Positions 53,921 through 64,000 of a stretch of 64,000 bases of DNA are shown one piece after another; the stretch's first letter is position 1, and each line of letters opens with the position of its first letter. Both the position numbers and the translations under genes were made by a program. The DNA is from Pascua guehoae (Eukaryota > Basidiomycota > Tremellomycetes > Trichosporonales > Trichosporonaceae), in contig BCJX01000003.1 of the NCBI GenBank assembly GCA_001600415.1, positions 467,632 to 531,631 on the forward strand, in the 5' to 3' direction. The notes under the pieces are model-generated. The model saw nothing but the letters and a program-made list of their open reading frames with translations, did no database searches and was not told where the DNA came from.

Positions 53921-56323
53921 GGCAGGGAGGAGGAAGTTTGGGCGGTGTATTGACAAGTCATGTATCACTTTATGTTTCAGGTGTCTAGGCAGCTTACTCT
54001 CCCAGCGCACGTGGTGTTCCAGCCTCTGGAGTTTGGGGTGGTTCTGATCATGGCGGTCACCTGACCTACTCAGCCTGCCGTCTCACTTTGCTGACATCAT
54101 GTTACTGCTAGCACCTCGGTCGCGGTATTGCCACCAACCGCGGCCAGACCGTACGGCTCGTGCGTAATGGCCTTTCAGGATTCTTAACAGTCCCCACCCC
54201 CGCATCTTGCCTGCGCCACCCCCCACCTTCAAAGCTTCTGCTAGCTCCGACGTCCCTTGGCGTGCCCACAACCTTGCATCAATGCAACTCGTAGCGTGTA
54301 TGTAATCTGGGGCCTTTGTCGTCTTTTGTCCACGCACTTTGGCATTCGCAAGGTGAGCCGATTGTGTGTGTACCAGCAGGCCAAGATTTCGAATTGTGTT
54401 TCACGGCTGTTCCGTTTCGAGATTGGCGCGTCACGGCACCGACGGCGGCCGCTTGGCGTGACGGGTCGAAATGCTGGGGTGGCCGGGGTGGGGCAAAGGG
54501 CATGAAGGTGGCGCAGGAACAGGCGCCCATCACGGAATGTTCAGAATGAACGGAGACCAAGAGCGCGCCGTGCAGCGGCACAACGACGATGGTGAGAGAC
54601 TCGTCGGGGGGGGGGGGGTGTTTGAAGCGCTGAGGCAGGTGGAAAAGAAGGTCGAACGAGCTGAAATTGCGACCATGTTGGAATGGGGTCCTCTTCCTCG
54701 AAGCCTGCCCGGCCAGGAGGAAGAATGAACCTGTGCCCAGCTACAGCACTCAGAGGAGGGAAGGACCATGAGCGTGGGAACGCAGACACCCAAGTCGAGC
54801 CCAACACACACCACACGACACACCCGTGACGATGCGCCGTACGGACATGCCAATTGTCAGCATGTCTGCATGTCTGCATCCCCCCGGCGGTCGACGCCCC
54901 CAAGGCACGCGGCGCGCCGCCATCGCCGCCACGGTCGGATCAGGTGCGCGTTGGGGGTCGGAACGGTGCTCGACCATCGTCTACATAAACAATGGCCAGA
55001 TGGCTTCTCTTGTGGAGTTTGCCACCCACGAACGAGCATCACAACGCTACAGCACCACCAACACCACCAACACCACAGCACCACTCTACTCGTGCTCCAA
55101 GACCACCCGCTCGTCACCTCTACCCCAGCGTCACCTACACCATCCCACTGCGCACGCCTCACTGCACCCATCCCACTCGCCCTCTCCCCCCCCCCCCATC
55201 GTTCCCCACGGTTCCCGCACCCCACCCGCCAACCATGCGTCCTGGAGATACGCCGTACCCGCCCCGACCCCCGTGCCCGCCCATGACGCCCGTCGGCGGC
55301 GGGACGCGGTCGTGGTGACCCGACACGAGGCCTGTGCATAGAAAAGAAAACGTGGGTAGACGGTGAGTGTCGGGCGTGATGGCGGCGGCGAACGTCGGAA
55401 ACAGGACCGAGTCGAACGCCAAGCACGTCGACGAGGCAAGACGCCAGGCGCCAGGCGAGACCAAGCCACGTATCCCGCACGTGAACATTCTGACATGGAT
55501 CAGTACGCGCTCGACGCGATCCCCACACTACCACCTTGGCGTCCATCGATACCACGGCGATCAGATGAATCGTCAATCGTCGCCCCACACGACCCAGCGC
55601 CGACACCGCCGACGACGGCCGATACCACCTACCACCTCTGCGACCTCACGCGGTGCGCAGACAGGCGCGGGCGAGACACGAGATGAGCGAGGGGAGAGTA
55701 ACGTCACATCACACTGGGTCTGTCTGGTTCCGTCTAGTTCTGTCTGGTTGTGTCGACGAGCGCGCGATTACGCTGTACGAGGCAAGGGGCTGCACCGTGT
55801 ACGCTGGATGTATAGCTGTTGGGCATGTGGGTTGTCGGGCAAGGAGGCACGGGCTGCAGTCTCTGGCTCTGGCTTTTTTATGAGTAATATCCACAAAATG
55901 GCAGAGATTTCAAAAATGGTCCACCCTGGTACAGTTGGAAGTGTCACGACCACACGGCAACGTCTTGGCAGTCCACGGCCGCCGTTGCCCAGCTGCCTAC
56001 TGTACATGGACGTCCTCACACACATATTTGCAACCCTCTGCTCTCTTGCGCCCGCCTAGCTCGTTTTCCCTCGCGCATCGTAGCACGCGCTCCCCACCCA
56101 CAGAGAGCACAACTGTTGCGAGTGGCATGGAGTCAGGGAAACGATTTCCGTCAAGCAAGGTGAGCTCTTGAGGGCTTGCAGAGCGGTCAGTAGCTTGCTG
56201 CATTTGTCTGGCCTTTTTGGCATGCGGCACCAGTGTCACCAGATCACAAGTGCACAAGTAACGACCTGGGAGGACTGGGAAGACTGACCAGGCCACTCAT
56301 CACACTCTTACCCTGCTCTACTA
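53921..56323. other. Long intergenic stretch
   Basis: Homopolymers G13 (54606-54618) and CAC/ACC-rich tracts occur. Antisense ORFs of up to 250 codons at 54857-55606 are produced by GC-rich simple sequence. A tiny frame at 55234 (MRPGDTPYPPRPPCPPMTPV) is not supported further. Confidence 0.45.
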
Positions 56324-56397
56324 GTTCCTCTCCCTTTCTTCCCTCTCTCACGTAGGTGCAGTTCCTCTCCCTTTCTTCCCTCTCTCAGGTAGGTGCA
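56324..56397. repeat. 37-bp tandem repeat, two units
   Basis: GTTCCTCTCCCTTTCTTCCC... of 37 bp is repeated head-to-tail with a single C/G difference (CTCACG versus CTCAGG). Each unit ends GTAGGTGCA, so it resembles a duplicated polypyrimidine tract. Confidence 0.9.
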
Positions 56398-57416
56398 GTC
56401 ACACGACAAAGGCATGTTTATCCATCCAATGTTCACAGTGTACGAGAAACACACTGATGCCGACAGACGCTCATTGAGAGGGAAATCGCCATACTTGGGG
56501 CGCGATTGCAGAGTAGTGAACAATGTACACTCAGAATCCATGTTTACTAACGAGCCGGCGATGCTGGACATTGTGACCTATGTGACCCATGTGGTCGTCA
56601 CATCCATGTCGTCGCGAGCGGCTTCACTGAATGTTCATTTCAGTTCGTAACCCGACGTACCGACGTACTGTACATAGTTACCTAGTTTACTGATGTATGT
56701 TACAGGCAGGCCTTGGATCGTTGGCTCCTTGCGGGTGTCTCTCTGCGCTTCTCCGTCCTTTAACGCTTCTCTGCTCAGCACGAGGTTTTTGGCAATGACC
56801 CAGACCGACGACACCGCGTAAGCTCAAGAGAGTATGTGATAATCCCATCCCTGATGGGGACACAGGTACCACCAGATATTGTAGAAACTAGAGAGTCGAG
56901 CAACATGAGGAGCGGAGATACTGACTTGTACGCTTATAAAGTCGTGCGCCGGGCAGGGGGGGGGGGGGGGGCGCCGCGAGGCAGCGCTAGCTATGCTACA
57001 AGACAGTCACTATTACAACACCAGAAAGTGCTGAGACTGCCGCACGCACGCAGAATGTCGTACAGGACAGGACAATCTACCCCCTCTCTCACCTGTTGTA
57101 ATAGAGACAGTCTTGCGGCAGCGCGCGCGTGCGGCCCTATATGTAAGCATACAACCTCGATCTCTACTCGTCATGCTACTCTATTACCTCTTCGATGCGC
57201 GAGTACACGTGGCCAATGGTAACTGATAATGAGGTCAAAATTCGGCCCAGCCGAGAAGGCGAGCAGGAAAGAAGCAGCCACAGCATAGCCGTGCCAGCAC
57301 TTCACACGGAACATCGAAGCAGTAAACTAACCAGATCAAGTGGGGCTACCATCTCATGCCTCACCTCCCAACCCATCCAAAAGCAAAAGGAGAGGGCATC
57401 TCACGACACCACTCAC
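56398..57416. other. Intergenic, G-run
   Basis: Contains a run of about 14 G near 56957. No gene-like ORF. Confidence 0.45.
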
Positions 57417-57518
57417 TGCCTTCTACCCGAATTGAACGGGTGACCCTTTCATAGCTTCAAAGTAAGTCCTGGAGGAGGCACTACTAGTGAAAAATTCTAA
57501 CCACTGAACTAAGAAGGC
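57417..57518 (-). tRNA. tRNA-Thr(AGU) with about 29-nt intron
   Basis: Acceptor GCCTTCT/AGAAGGC pairs perfectly and discriminator A follows. D arm GTTC-AGTGGTTA-GAAT. Anticodon stem TTTCA/TGAAA encloses CTAGTA, an insert of about 29 nt and A38, so the anticodon is AGT. T arm ACCCG-TTCAATT-CGGGT. Confidence 0.88.
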
Positions 57519-58041
57519 CAGTACGTTGATCCAGAAGGGGTTATGGAGTGCGAGCGGTGTGCGGTGGCAGTATGGGTCGTGTGGGCGCCTCCCAGAGTCA
57601 TTGGTCGTCTTGACAGGCAGGTAGATTGCGTTCGGGGCGGCCAGCGTGCACCACCTCTGCTCGCCTCGCTCCCAGGCCTTGCGGCGCTTCTCTCCAGTGT
57701 CCTTTCCGGACCTCTGCCGCGGCGTCTTCTACGCCCTCATGGCCGTTACGGCGGTGGCGATGGTGTACGCGGTTACAGAGTGCAGGAAGTTGCAAGGGGA
57801 GAGGGGGAGGGGGCCGACCGAGGGGCCGAGGGAACCTACCAGCCGAGGGGACCTACCACGTCCGCTCACCCCCCCTCCCTCCCTCCAACGCTCCTTGTCG
57901 TCCATTCACCCAACCTCCCCTCCCAGCTTGTCAACAACCGTAACCTTCTCCAGCTCAAACCAGAGCCCTCCGTCCCATACACCCGCCCCCACGTCACATC
58001 CCTCGCGAGCACGTCGCGTCCGCTCGCCATCGTTTCATCAA
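57519..58041. other. Intergenic, one possible exon
   Basis: A plus-strand stretch at 57710-57790 reads LCRGVFYALMAVTAVAMVYA, which would make a membrane helix. No start, splice chain or partner exon was found, so it is not called a gene. Confidence 0.3.
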
Positions 58042-58167
58042 GGTCGCGTGGCCAAATGGTACGGCGTCTGACTACGAAGATGTCCGACACGAGCGGCATG
58101 TCATCCAATGCCCTCTCGTCGGCTCATTGTCATCAGGAGATCGCGGGTTCGAGCCCCGTCGTGACCT
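58042..58167 (+). tRNA. tRNA-Arg(ACG) with about 54-nt intron, copy 2
   Basis: Exon halves GGTCGCGTGGCCAAATGGTA and ...TCAGGAGATCGCGGGTTCGA match copy 1 apart from one base in the T loop. The 54-nt intron is GC-rich and can fold (CCGACACGAG...CTCGTCGG). TTTTT follows the gene as a Pol III terminator. Confidence 0.9.
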
Positions 58168-58973
58168 TTTTGGATGGGGGAGGTCGGGGGGTGTGTGAGG
58201 CAGTGGCCTCGGCCGAGAGGGCGGGCCCAGGGTGCCGAGGGGGAGCGGGAGGTACGAGGGGGGCGAGGAGGCCGAGGGGTAGAGGGAGGCGAGGGATGGA
58301 GGGGTGAGGGAGCTGGCGCAGCTGTCGCAGGTGGAGCGGATGTGGGAGCTGGAGAGGATGCTGAGAGAGACGCATGGGCACGACCAAACGACGAGTTACT
58401 GGACGAGTTCCGAGCTTCTGAGATAAGGGGGTGAGTACTGAGGGCCCACTGCGCAGTACGGGAACTACTGGATGTTATACTGGGAAGATAAGCTGATGTC
58501 CCCAGGTCTACAGTCGTGCCCACCCTGGTCCTGGCCAGCAGCCGTGATGGACATGCGCCATCCGTACACATGTACACGTACACGCCAACAGTATTGCCCA
58601 AGGCAAACGTGCCAGGCGGACGACTGCGAACCAGGCAGTCATGGCGTCCGCAGTCCCAAACGTTCTCCACATGTTCATCTCTGCTCGACGTACAACATTT
58701 CTTCAAGTATTCTGCACTACTGCCTTTTGGTTTCCTCTGTGCACGACGGGCTTGGCTTTAGTTTACTTGGACGTGTCCACACGTCTCGACTTTGCATGTC
58801 TTCTCGATCTTGTTCTCATGGTTGGCGACAGTGGCTGCAGTCAGCCGACGCATTTATTCCTGACCCACCCGCGGGTGCGTGGCGTCCACCCAATGGACGT
58901 ACCCATGTGACTCACAGGCAGGCATGAATCTCGCGCCTGTAGGCTGCAGGCTGTGGAGCGGCGTGGATACGCC
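58168..58973. other. Intergenic, G-rich then mixed
   Basis: 58190-58320 is GAGGG/GGGCG-rich simple sequence that creates long spurious frames on both strands. No gene. Confidence 0.45.
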
Positions 58974-59243
58974 CTACTTTGGCGGCGAGTGGGCCATGAG
59001 GTCGTCCTGGCGATGCTCCTTGTCGCCATGGAAGCTCTCGGCGTGCATGCCATAGTAGTGCATGCTCTGCTTGTCGGGGCGCTGGTCGGGGTCGTCGAGA
59101 AAGTCGATGCCGAGGTTGGACAGACGGCGCGGGCGTGCGGCCGCGGCCATTTCCTCGGCGGTGGGGATCGCCTCGGGCTTTGTGGGTTTGTCTGGGAGGT
59201 CAGCGACGGTGGCGTACGGTGGGGTGGCGCGGGACGCACCCAT
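58974..59243 (-). CDS. Small hypothetical protein, 89 aa
   Basis: A single exon starting MGASRATPPYATVADLPDKP. It continues with a Glu/Ala/Arg stretch (TAEEMAAAARPRRLSNLGID) and an acidic, His-rich tail (FLDDPDQRPDKQSMHYYGMH). Codons end mostly in G/C and the composition is protein-like. There is no signal peptide or helix long enough to span a membrane. The C-terminal half, rich in Asp, Gln and His, looks disordered. Family unknown; a conserved short fungal protein is plausible. Confidence 0.6.
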   Translation of the reverse strand: MGASRATPPYATVADLPDKPTKPEAIPTAEEMAAAARPRRLSNLGIDFLDDPDQRPDKQSMHYYGMHAESFHGDKEHRQDDLMAHSPPK

Positions 59244-60969
59244 GGTTGCAGCGAGTGAGTTGGTGTAATGTGGTGAGTGGCAAGTGAAGTAGGTGGTGGC
59301 GATGAGCGTGAGTGGGGTGGTGCTGTGAGAGAACTCCGGGGGCAGACGTCAGAGCTGAGTCTGTCTTTATGAATGGTGCGGTGGGGTCACATGCCGAGGT
59401 CATAAGACTGGAGAGAAACATTCCTCACCGGCGCCACTTGTCGAGATCCAACCGATCATGGTGTGGTGCTGCGTGCCTTTCCTCTCGGGGCCCCAAGATC
59501 CGGATCATCCGTGCCGGACGGGGCACCCCGTTGCTGGTCACTGACAGGAGGTGGCATTGTCATGGGTATTAAGTCGTGGGCTCTGGGTCGCGTAGCAAGG
59601 CAGATGTAAGAAGTTGGTATGGAAGCTTGCCCGTTCTTATATTTCAAGCAGGGACAGACGAGAGGCATTATTGTAACCACAATCGCGTCGTGAGCGACGT
59701 GACGGAGCAACGACCACAATGGGAACAATGGGAATCAGCGACGGCAGCAAATCAAGCATCAGGTACCCTGTCTCGTAACCCGCAAACATGTGCCGTCGGG
59801 AGGACACTCTGACGTCAGCCGCGTTTCGAAACGCGTAACGCGCGGATCCTTGTTGTTATTCTGTATACAACAGTGGGGGCAGGGCAACGGTACAGTACTA
59901 TACAGTAGTCGTTTGGAAGCCTAGTGTGTTCGTTCTGAACCTCAGCACACCAGCGGGGCATAGGGCTTGGTCTACGCGGTATACGAAGAGGTGGCCACGG
60001 AAAGATGTGTGGTAGCGCAGCCCTCGAGGCATAACGAGACGGAACTCGCGTGGCGGAAATATTGGCTTCTCGGCTCCAAGGCGATCGTGAGGTTGTCCAG
60101 GCGCATCTCGGTCCAGGATACCTAGTAGGACATCTCCGCTGAGGATCTCGGCAGGGCCCACGACGGACCGCGCGGGTGACAAACGAAAGAACACTACGCA
60201 CACTACTCTGCACTAGGAGCAGGTACAATGACATACACGAGCAAGTTTGGGGCCGCCGGTGGGGAGAAACCCAGTGGTCGTCGCAGTTTTATCAGCCGAG
60301 ATAGATACGTCACGGCGTGGCCTGGTGACCTGCTGGACGGCGCCGTTACTAATCCTGTTGCTTCCCGTTGGAGCTTGTGGGTGCCAAAGTCACGAGGTTG
60401 GGACCCAGTTGTTGTGCGCCGACGGTGTTGGGCAGAGATATTGACTCTGACATGTCCCGGGCTGGTTGCAGGCACGAGCTGCGTTCAAACAACGCCCCCT
60501 TAACCTTCAGATTTAACCTTTGTTTACAGAGTTTATACAGAGCACCACATGACGTCCCAATGTAGCCGCGTCTGATGCAAGTTGCGTTGCCATTCCTCGT
60601 GACGCACAAGGCCGCCAATGGTGGTCCGACAAACGACGGGCCGGTGGCACATTTGGGAGCACCAGGACCTCATTCTTTCGGCAGGTGTACGTTCTTGGTG
60701 CCGTACTGGTGAACCGACATCACTACAACCCTAATACTGGATGACAACTGACGGCCGAGTTATAGACTTGCCGGGCCAAGTGCTCTTGGGTCTCTTGGCT
60801 TATCGTCATCGCACTGCTCTGTGCGCGTCTGACCCCTCCCGCTCCCCAAAACGGTGAGGGCACTCGCACCCCTCCCCCCTCTTCGAATAACACATAAGCG
60901 GATGGCGAGACGTTAGCCCCCCATCCACTTTCTCTCACCCCATCACTTGCACATTGACAGTAAACTACC
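59244..60969. other. Intergenic, no gene accepted
   Basis: A 101-codon minus frame at 59898-60203 (KPIFPPREFRLVMPRGLRYH) is only faintly coding-like. Repeated GTACAGTACTATACAGTA-type sequence lies at 59888-59910. C-rich leader sequence before 60970 belongs to the next gene. Confidence 0.4.
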
Positions 60970-61473
60970 ATGCTCGTCACCCCCCTCGTTGCGCTCGTGT
61001 CTGCCACCCTTGTCCTTGCCGCTCCCCAGGAGCTCGCCACGCGTGGCACTGACAGCGTGAGCCAAAGCTACTGCAAGAACTATTACGGCGATGACCGCCC
61101 CAACCTGTGTATCGGCTGGGCGGGCTCGGGCTGCATCCCTGTAACGACACAGTGCTGCTTTGGTGCGTGATCTGAGTATGCGTGTCAACGCTGACTGGGC
61201 AGACGGCAACTTCTGTTGGGGCATGTAAGTAGACAGGCCTTGCCCTATCTCCCCCCAAGCAGCGACAACCTCGCTACAAACTGTGCCGCTGACCCCGTTT
61301 TCAGTTCTAAGTGCTGGCGCTGCGGCGACTCTTCCAGGTGTTGTGCAGTGAAAGACTGCGGTGAGTGTTGCCTCATGGGTCTCACTGACACGATAGATTG
61401 CAACAACCCGTCCCACTTCAAGTCCGGAGGGCGGGGATTCCGGCCAGGCGGAGGGGATGGATACGGCAGGTGA
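60970..61473 (+). CDS. Secreted cysteine-rich small protein
   Basis: Exons 60970-61162, 61203-61224, 61263-61360 and 61397-61473 give 129 aa. A hydrophobic signal peptide (MLVTPLVALVSATLVLAAP) precedes a mature chain with about 13 cysteines: YCKNYYGD, GCIPVTTQCCFGDGNFCWG, CWRCGDSSRCCAVKDCDC. It ends in a Gly/Arg-rich tail (GGRGFRPGGGDGYGR). Small, Cys-rich and secreted, it could be an extracellular or cell-surface protein; I see no known toxin or effector signature. The 22-nt second exon is needed to keep phase. It converges on BNA6 with a gap of about 200 bp. Confidence 0.72.
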
Positions 61474-61681
61474 ACACCGGTTTTGGGCCGAGAATAATAG
61501 TGTCAATGAGTGTAGTAGTAGTATGGTAGTATTAGTAGCAGTAGTGCTAAGAGAAATGCAGATTTCAGCGTGCGCCCGTCATGCTTGGTCCCGTCGTGTC
61601 CGTTATATGCATATGTCCGACCTCTCTACTGCAGCTGCCTCGCGTACCTGCCCCGACATGTCCCGACGCATGCGCGCACAA

Positions 61682-62988
61682 TCACTTCTTCTTGGGCTGG
61701 ACCTTGAGCGAAAAGTCGACGTGCGGGAGGCCCTGGTGGACGGCCGAGGTGGAGAGGATGTCAATGTCTGTGGTGTGTTAGTTCGGGTTCTCCGCCACAG
61801 ACGCGTGCTGCCGGGACTCACTAGGACCAACGCGCCCCGCCAACGACCCCTCGACAATGCCGCCCGACGTCTCGATGAGAAACTCCTTCTTTCCGCGCCA
61901 CTTGTCCTTGAGCGACTTTGCCGCGTCGTGGAGCGCGTTTCCCTCGAGGTTGTCGAGCATGACAATGTTGGCGCCCGCGGCAATGGCCTCGTCGGCCTCG
62001 GCCTCGCTCTGGCACTCGACATTGACGAGCAGCGAAAAGCCCGCCACGCGCCGCACAGCCTTGACCGCGGCCGTGATCGAGCCCGTCGCCCAGATGTGGT
62101 TGTCCTTGAGCATGACCATGGACGACAGGTCGTGGCGGTGCGGGTCGCAGCCGCCGACCATCATGCCGTACTTTTCCACGAGGCGGAAGCCTGGAGTCAG
62201 CGGGGTGTCTTGGGTCCGGTTGGAGGAAGGGAGGATGGGGGTTGGCCGAAGGGGTCTGGCCGGACGCGCCGAAGACTGGCACTCTCCGTGTCCCTCAGCT
62301 TCATGTACTCGGCCACTGGCTGGCTAGGGGGTGATGTTGCCCAACCAGCCCACGGCCGTACCACCTGAACAACATGGAGTCGACCGATGTGTCAGAGTCT
62401 CAATATCGCAATCCCCGGAGCGCCCATGCTAGATCGGCCACTCGCTCGCCAGTTACCCCTGACCATGCCGCCTGTAAACCTCCACGACCTCTCCCACCTC
62501 CCCGCTCCCCACGCCGCACAACCAAACTCACCCGGAGTCGTCTTCCTCGTGCCAGCAATGACACCGGGCCATCCCTCCTGCCTCGCCAAGTCGCGGAACT
62601 TGCGGCTGGCCGTCGCGACCGCCGAGCACCGCGCGAGCATGTTGAGCCCCACGCGCTCGCCGAGGAGGAGGTTGCGTGCCTTGCCGCGCACGACGGCGAC
62701 CTTTGTCTTTTGGCCGTCCGGAATCGCCGTGCCCTCGGGCACGAGCCAGTCGACCGTGCAGTCGACGTACTTGAAGACTTCGTCAAAGAAGGGCACGCCA
62801 GCCACCACGCCGCCCGACTTGCCCCACAGGATGGCCTCCTGCTCGTCCTCGCCGACGACAAAGCCGGCCCAGTCAAACGACGGCGTGTCCTCGGCAAACC
62901 ACCGCGGCACGTCGGCGCGCCAGCTCGGTGGCAGGAGGTGGGCGAGGTTCTGGCCGGGCAGCAGGTCGGTGGCGGCGTCAGCGCTCAT
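61682..62988 (-). CDS. BNA6: Nicotinate-nucleotide pyrophosphorylase (quinolinate phosphoribosyltransferase)
   Basis: Converts quinolinate and PRPP to nicotinate mononucleotide in de novo NAD synthesis. Exons 62988-62532, 62190-61822 and 61767-61682 give 303 aa, the normal length. Motifs: [112 protein letters not shown]. The first intron is 341 nt. It lies tail-to-tail with the cysteine-rich gene. Confidence 0.97.
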
Positions 62989-64000
62989 GGTGCAAAGGTG
63001 CGTGGATAGGTGGGTAGGGTAGAGTAAGTGCAAGGTGAGTGCAAGAAATGTCGAGGGTTGAGATATTGGGGTGGAGGGGTTGTCTTGTCTTTGTCGGAAC
63101 TGATCGAACTGATCCGAAGACCCGAGTCGGCCTGCGGCCAGACCCAGCCGGGCAGCCCGGGCAGCCGACGAGTGACGTGACGGGTCATGACGGCTCTGAT
63201 TGCCGACGCCGAGCCTCGCCATGTGGCTGATGTGGACTCTTTTTCGAATGGCCGCGTAGATCTGGTTGATACAGTCAGGTAGTGTGTTTTGTCAGGTTCA
63301 GAAATACACACCACATTTTCTTGGTGGTACGGCCTGCTGCCATTATGTGTTTTTCAGCCACCCGAAATCGTAACCTAGCATGACGATGTTCGCCTTTACG
63401 GCCTCGTGGTGTGTTTTTCACGTTCATGAAAAACACACCGATAGCACAACGCGAAAAAGGGTCCAGCGATTAGGCGGAAATGTAATGACCATCGAGAGGC
63501 TTTGTAAACTCTTCCTAATGCATGCCGGCATACATTCCTCATGGTCCTCCAGCAGCGAGCAGGGGCGGCGAGCGGCTCGTGGGAGCTTGGACAGCTGGCT
63601 GATGCATGGCAGGGCGTGGGAGCGGCACGCACGCAGTGCGACAGTAGGATGCGACGTTTGGGCCCTCACATCTGCATCTTGAATAACATTCTTATTGTCT
63701 CATGAACAACACAGTACACCAATCCGCCTCAACCTCGCCACACTTCTTCCCTTGAAGTGAAGCTCAAGGCCAGCTCAAGGCAGCCCCACGCGGCGGCAAT
63801 AGCACAACTCGTGCTTGGAAGTTCCTTGTCGGTAGTAACAGGTCTTATTCACAGGCCTCGCTTGCTTGCACGACCCGATTGTCAAGGAGCAAGGTCGCAC
63901 TGCATCACCTCTTGGTTGCCATCTGCTCATTTGTGGCCCATCCGCCAAGCGGTCAATTACCTTCGGGTGGCATTTCGAGCTGACCCCCTCACGTTGTGTC
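62989..64000. other. Terminal intergenic stretch
   Basis: Contains the palindrome at 63408. Short ORFs at 63380-63682 are not gene-like. No further gene up to the window end. Confidence 0.45.
63408..63439. repeat. Perfect 13-bp inverted repeat, 6-nt loop
   Basis: GGTGTGTTTTTCA - CGTTCA - TGAAAAACACACC. Related half-sites occur nearby (GTGTTTTTCAG at 63349) and further left (GAGAAACACACTG near 56450), suggesting a dispersed motif. It could be a regulatory palindrome or a remnant of a terminal inverted repeat. Confidence 0.8.

Noticed and set aside
54857..55606. 249-codon minus frame rich in Arg and Trp
   Set aside because: Produced by CAC/CCA-rich simple sequence; no start context, splice chain or domain.
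59898..60203. 101-codon minus frame
   Set aside because: Slightly protein-like middle (FPPREFRLVMPRGLRY), but nothing else supports it.
61457..62368. 303-codon plus frame opposite BNA6
   Set aside because: Antisense shadow of a well-conserved enzyme.
1..64000. CRISPR arrays, operons, bacterial promoters, rRNA genes
   Set aside because: None seen. The spliced gene structure and Pol III genes are eukaryotic, so prokaryotic feature types do not apply.

Overview
The window looks like GC-rich nuclear DNA of a basidiomycete yeast, most likely a tremellomycete and possibly Trichosporonales. The reasons are many very short introns (about 35-60 nt) with GTGAGT/GTAAGT donors, a CTAAC or CTGAC branch site only a few bases before the acceptor, intron-bearing tRNA genes, and a fungal three-domain tRNA ligase. 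The order is inference; no rRNA or other marker gene is present. All exon models were read by hand by matching splice sites, reading phase and protein family. They have no transcript support.

Layout. 0-7 kb: a gene tail, then two minus-strand housekeeping genes, gamma-COP (SEC21) and tRNA ligase (TRL1). 7.4-8.6 kb: tRNA-Ser(CGA), an intron-bearing tRNA-Val(AAC), a small hypothetical gene and a decayed tRNA-Val copy. 9.3-11.6 kb: a large intronless PPR-like, probably mitochondrial protein. 12.4-14.4 kb: a GPI-anchored AA14-type LPMO-like protein. 18.1-20.5 kb: an arrestin-like protein. 21-24.4 kb: a MITE, tRNA-Val(CAC) and NAD formate dehydrogenase. 24.8-29 kb: a patchwork of broken or unrecognised coding pieces (a protein-kinase C-lobe, a BTB-like fragment, an uncharacterised multi-exon gene). 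30.8-36 kb: tRNA-Arg(ACG), a GT18-like type II membrane glycosyltransferase and a second, soluble AA14-type protein. 36-43 kb: gene-poor, with old repeats and a second copy of the MITE. 43.4-53.9 kb: aldo-keto reductase, VAC14 and a Med25-like Mediator subunit; the last two are divergent around an assembly gap. 54-64 kb: sparse, with tRNA-Thr(AGU), a second tRNA-Arg(ACG), a small gene, a secreted cysteine-rich protein and BNA6 (NAD synthesis).

Themes. Five of the six intact tRNA genes carry introns and the same window encodes the ligase that joins spliced tRNA halves. Two AA14-like paralogues lie 20 kb apart with different intron sets and different C-termini, and one needs a 7-nt microexon. 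The other genes are ordinary cell functions (COPI transport, PI(3,5)P2 scaffold, Mediator, formate oxidation, quinolinate to NAD). I did not find a convincing new multi-gene system. The most unusual items are splicing oddities, a young-looking MITE family, and the 25-29 kb block of degraded or unknown coding sequence.
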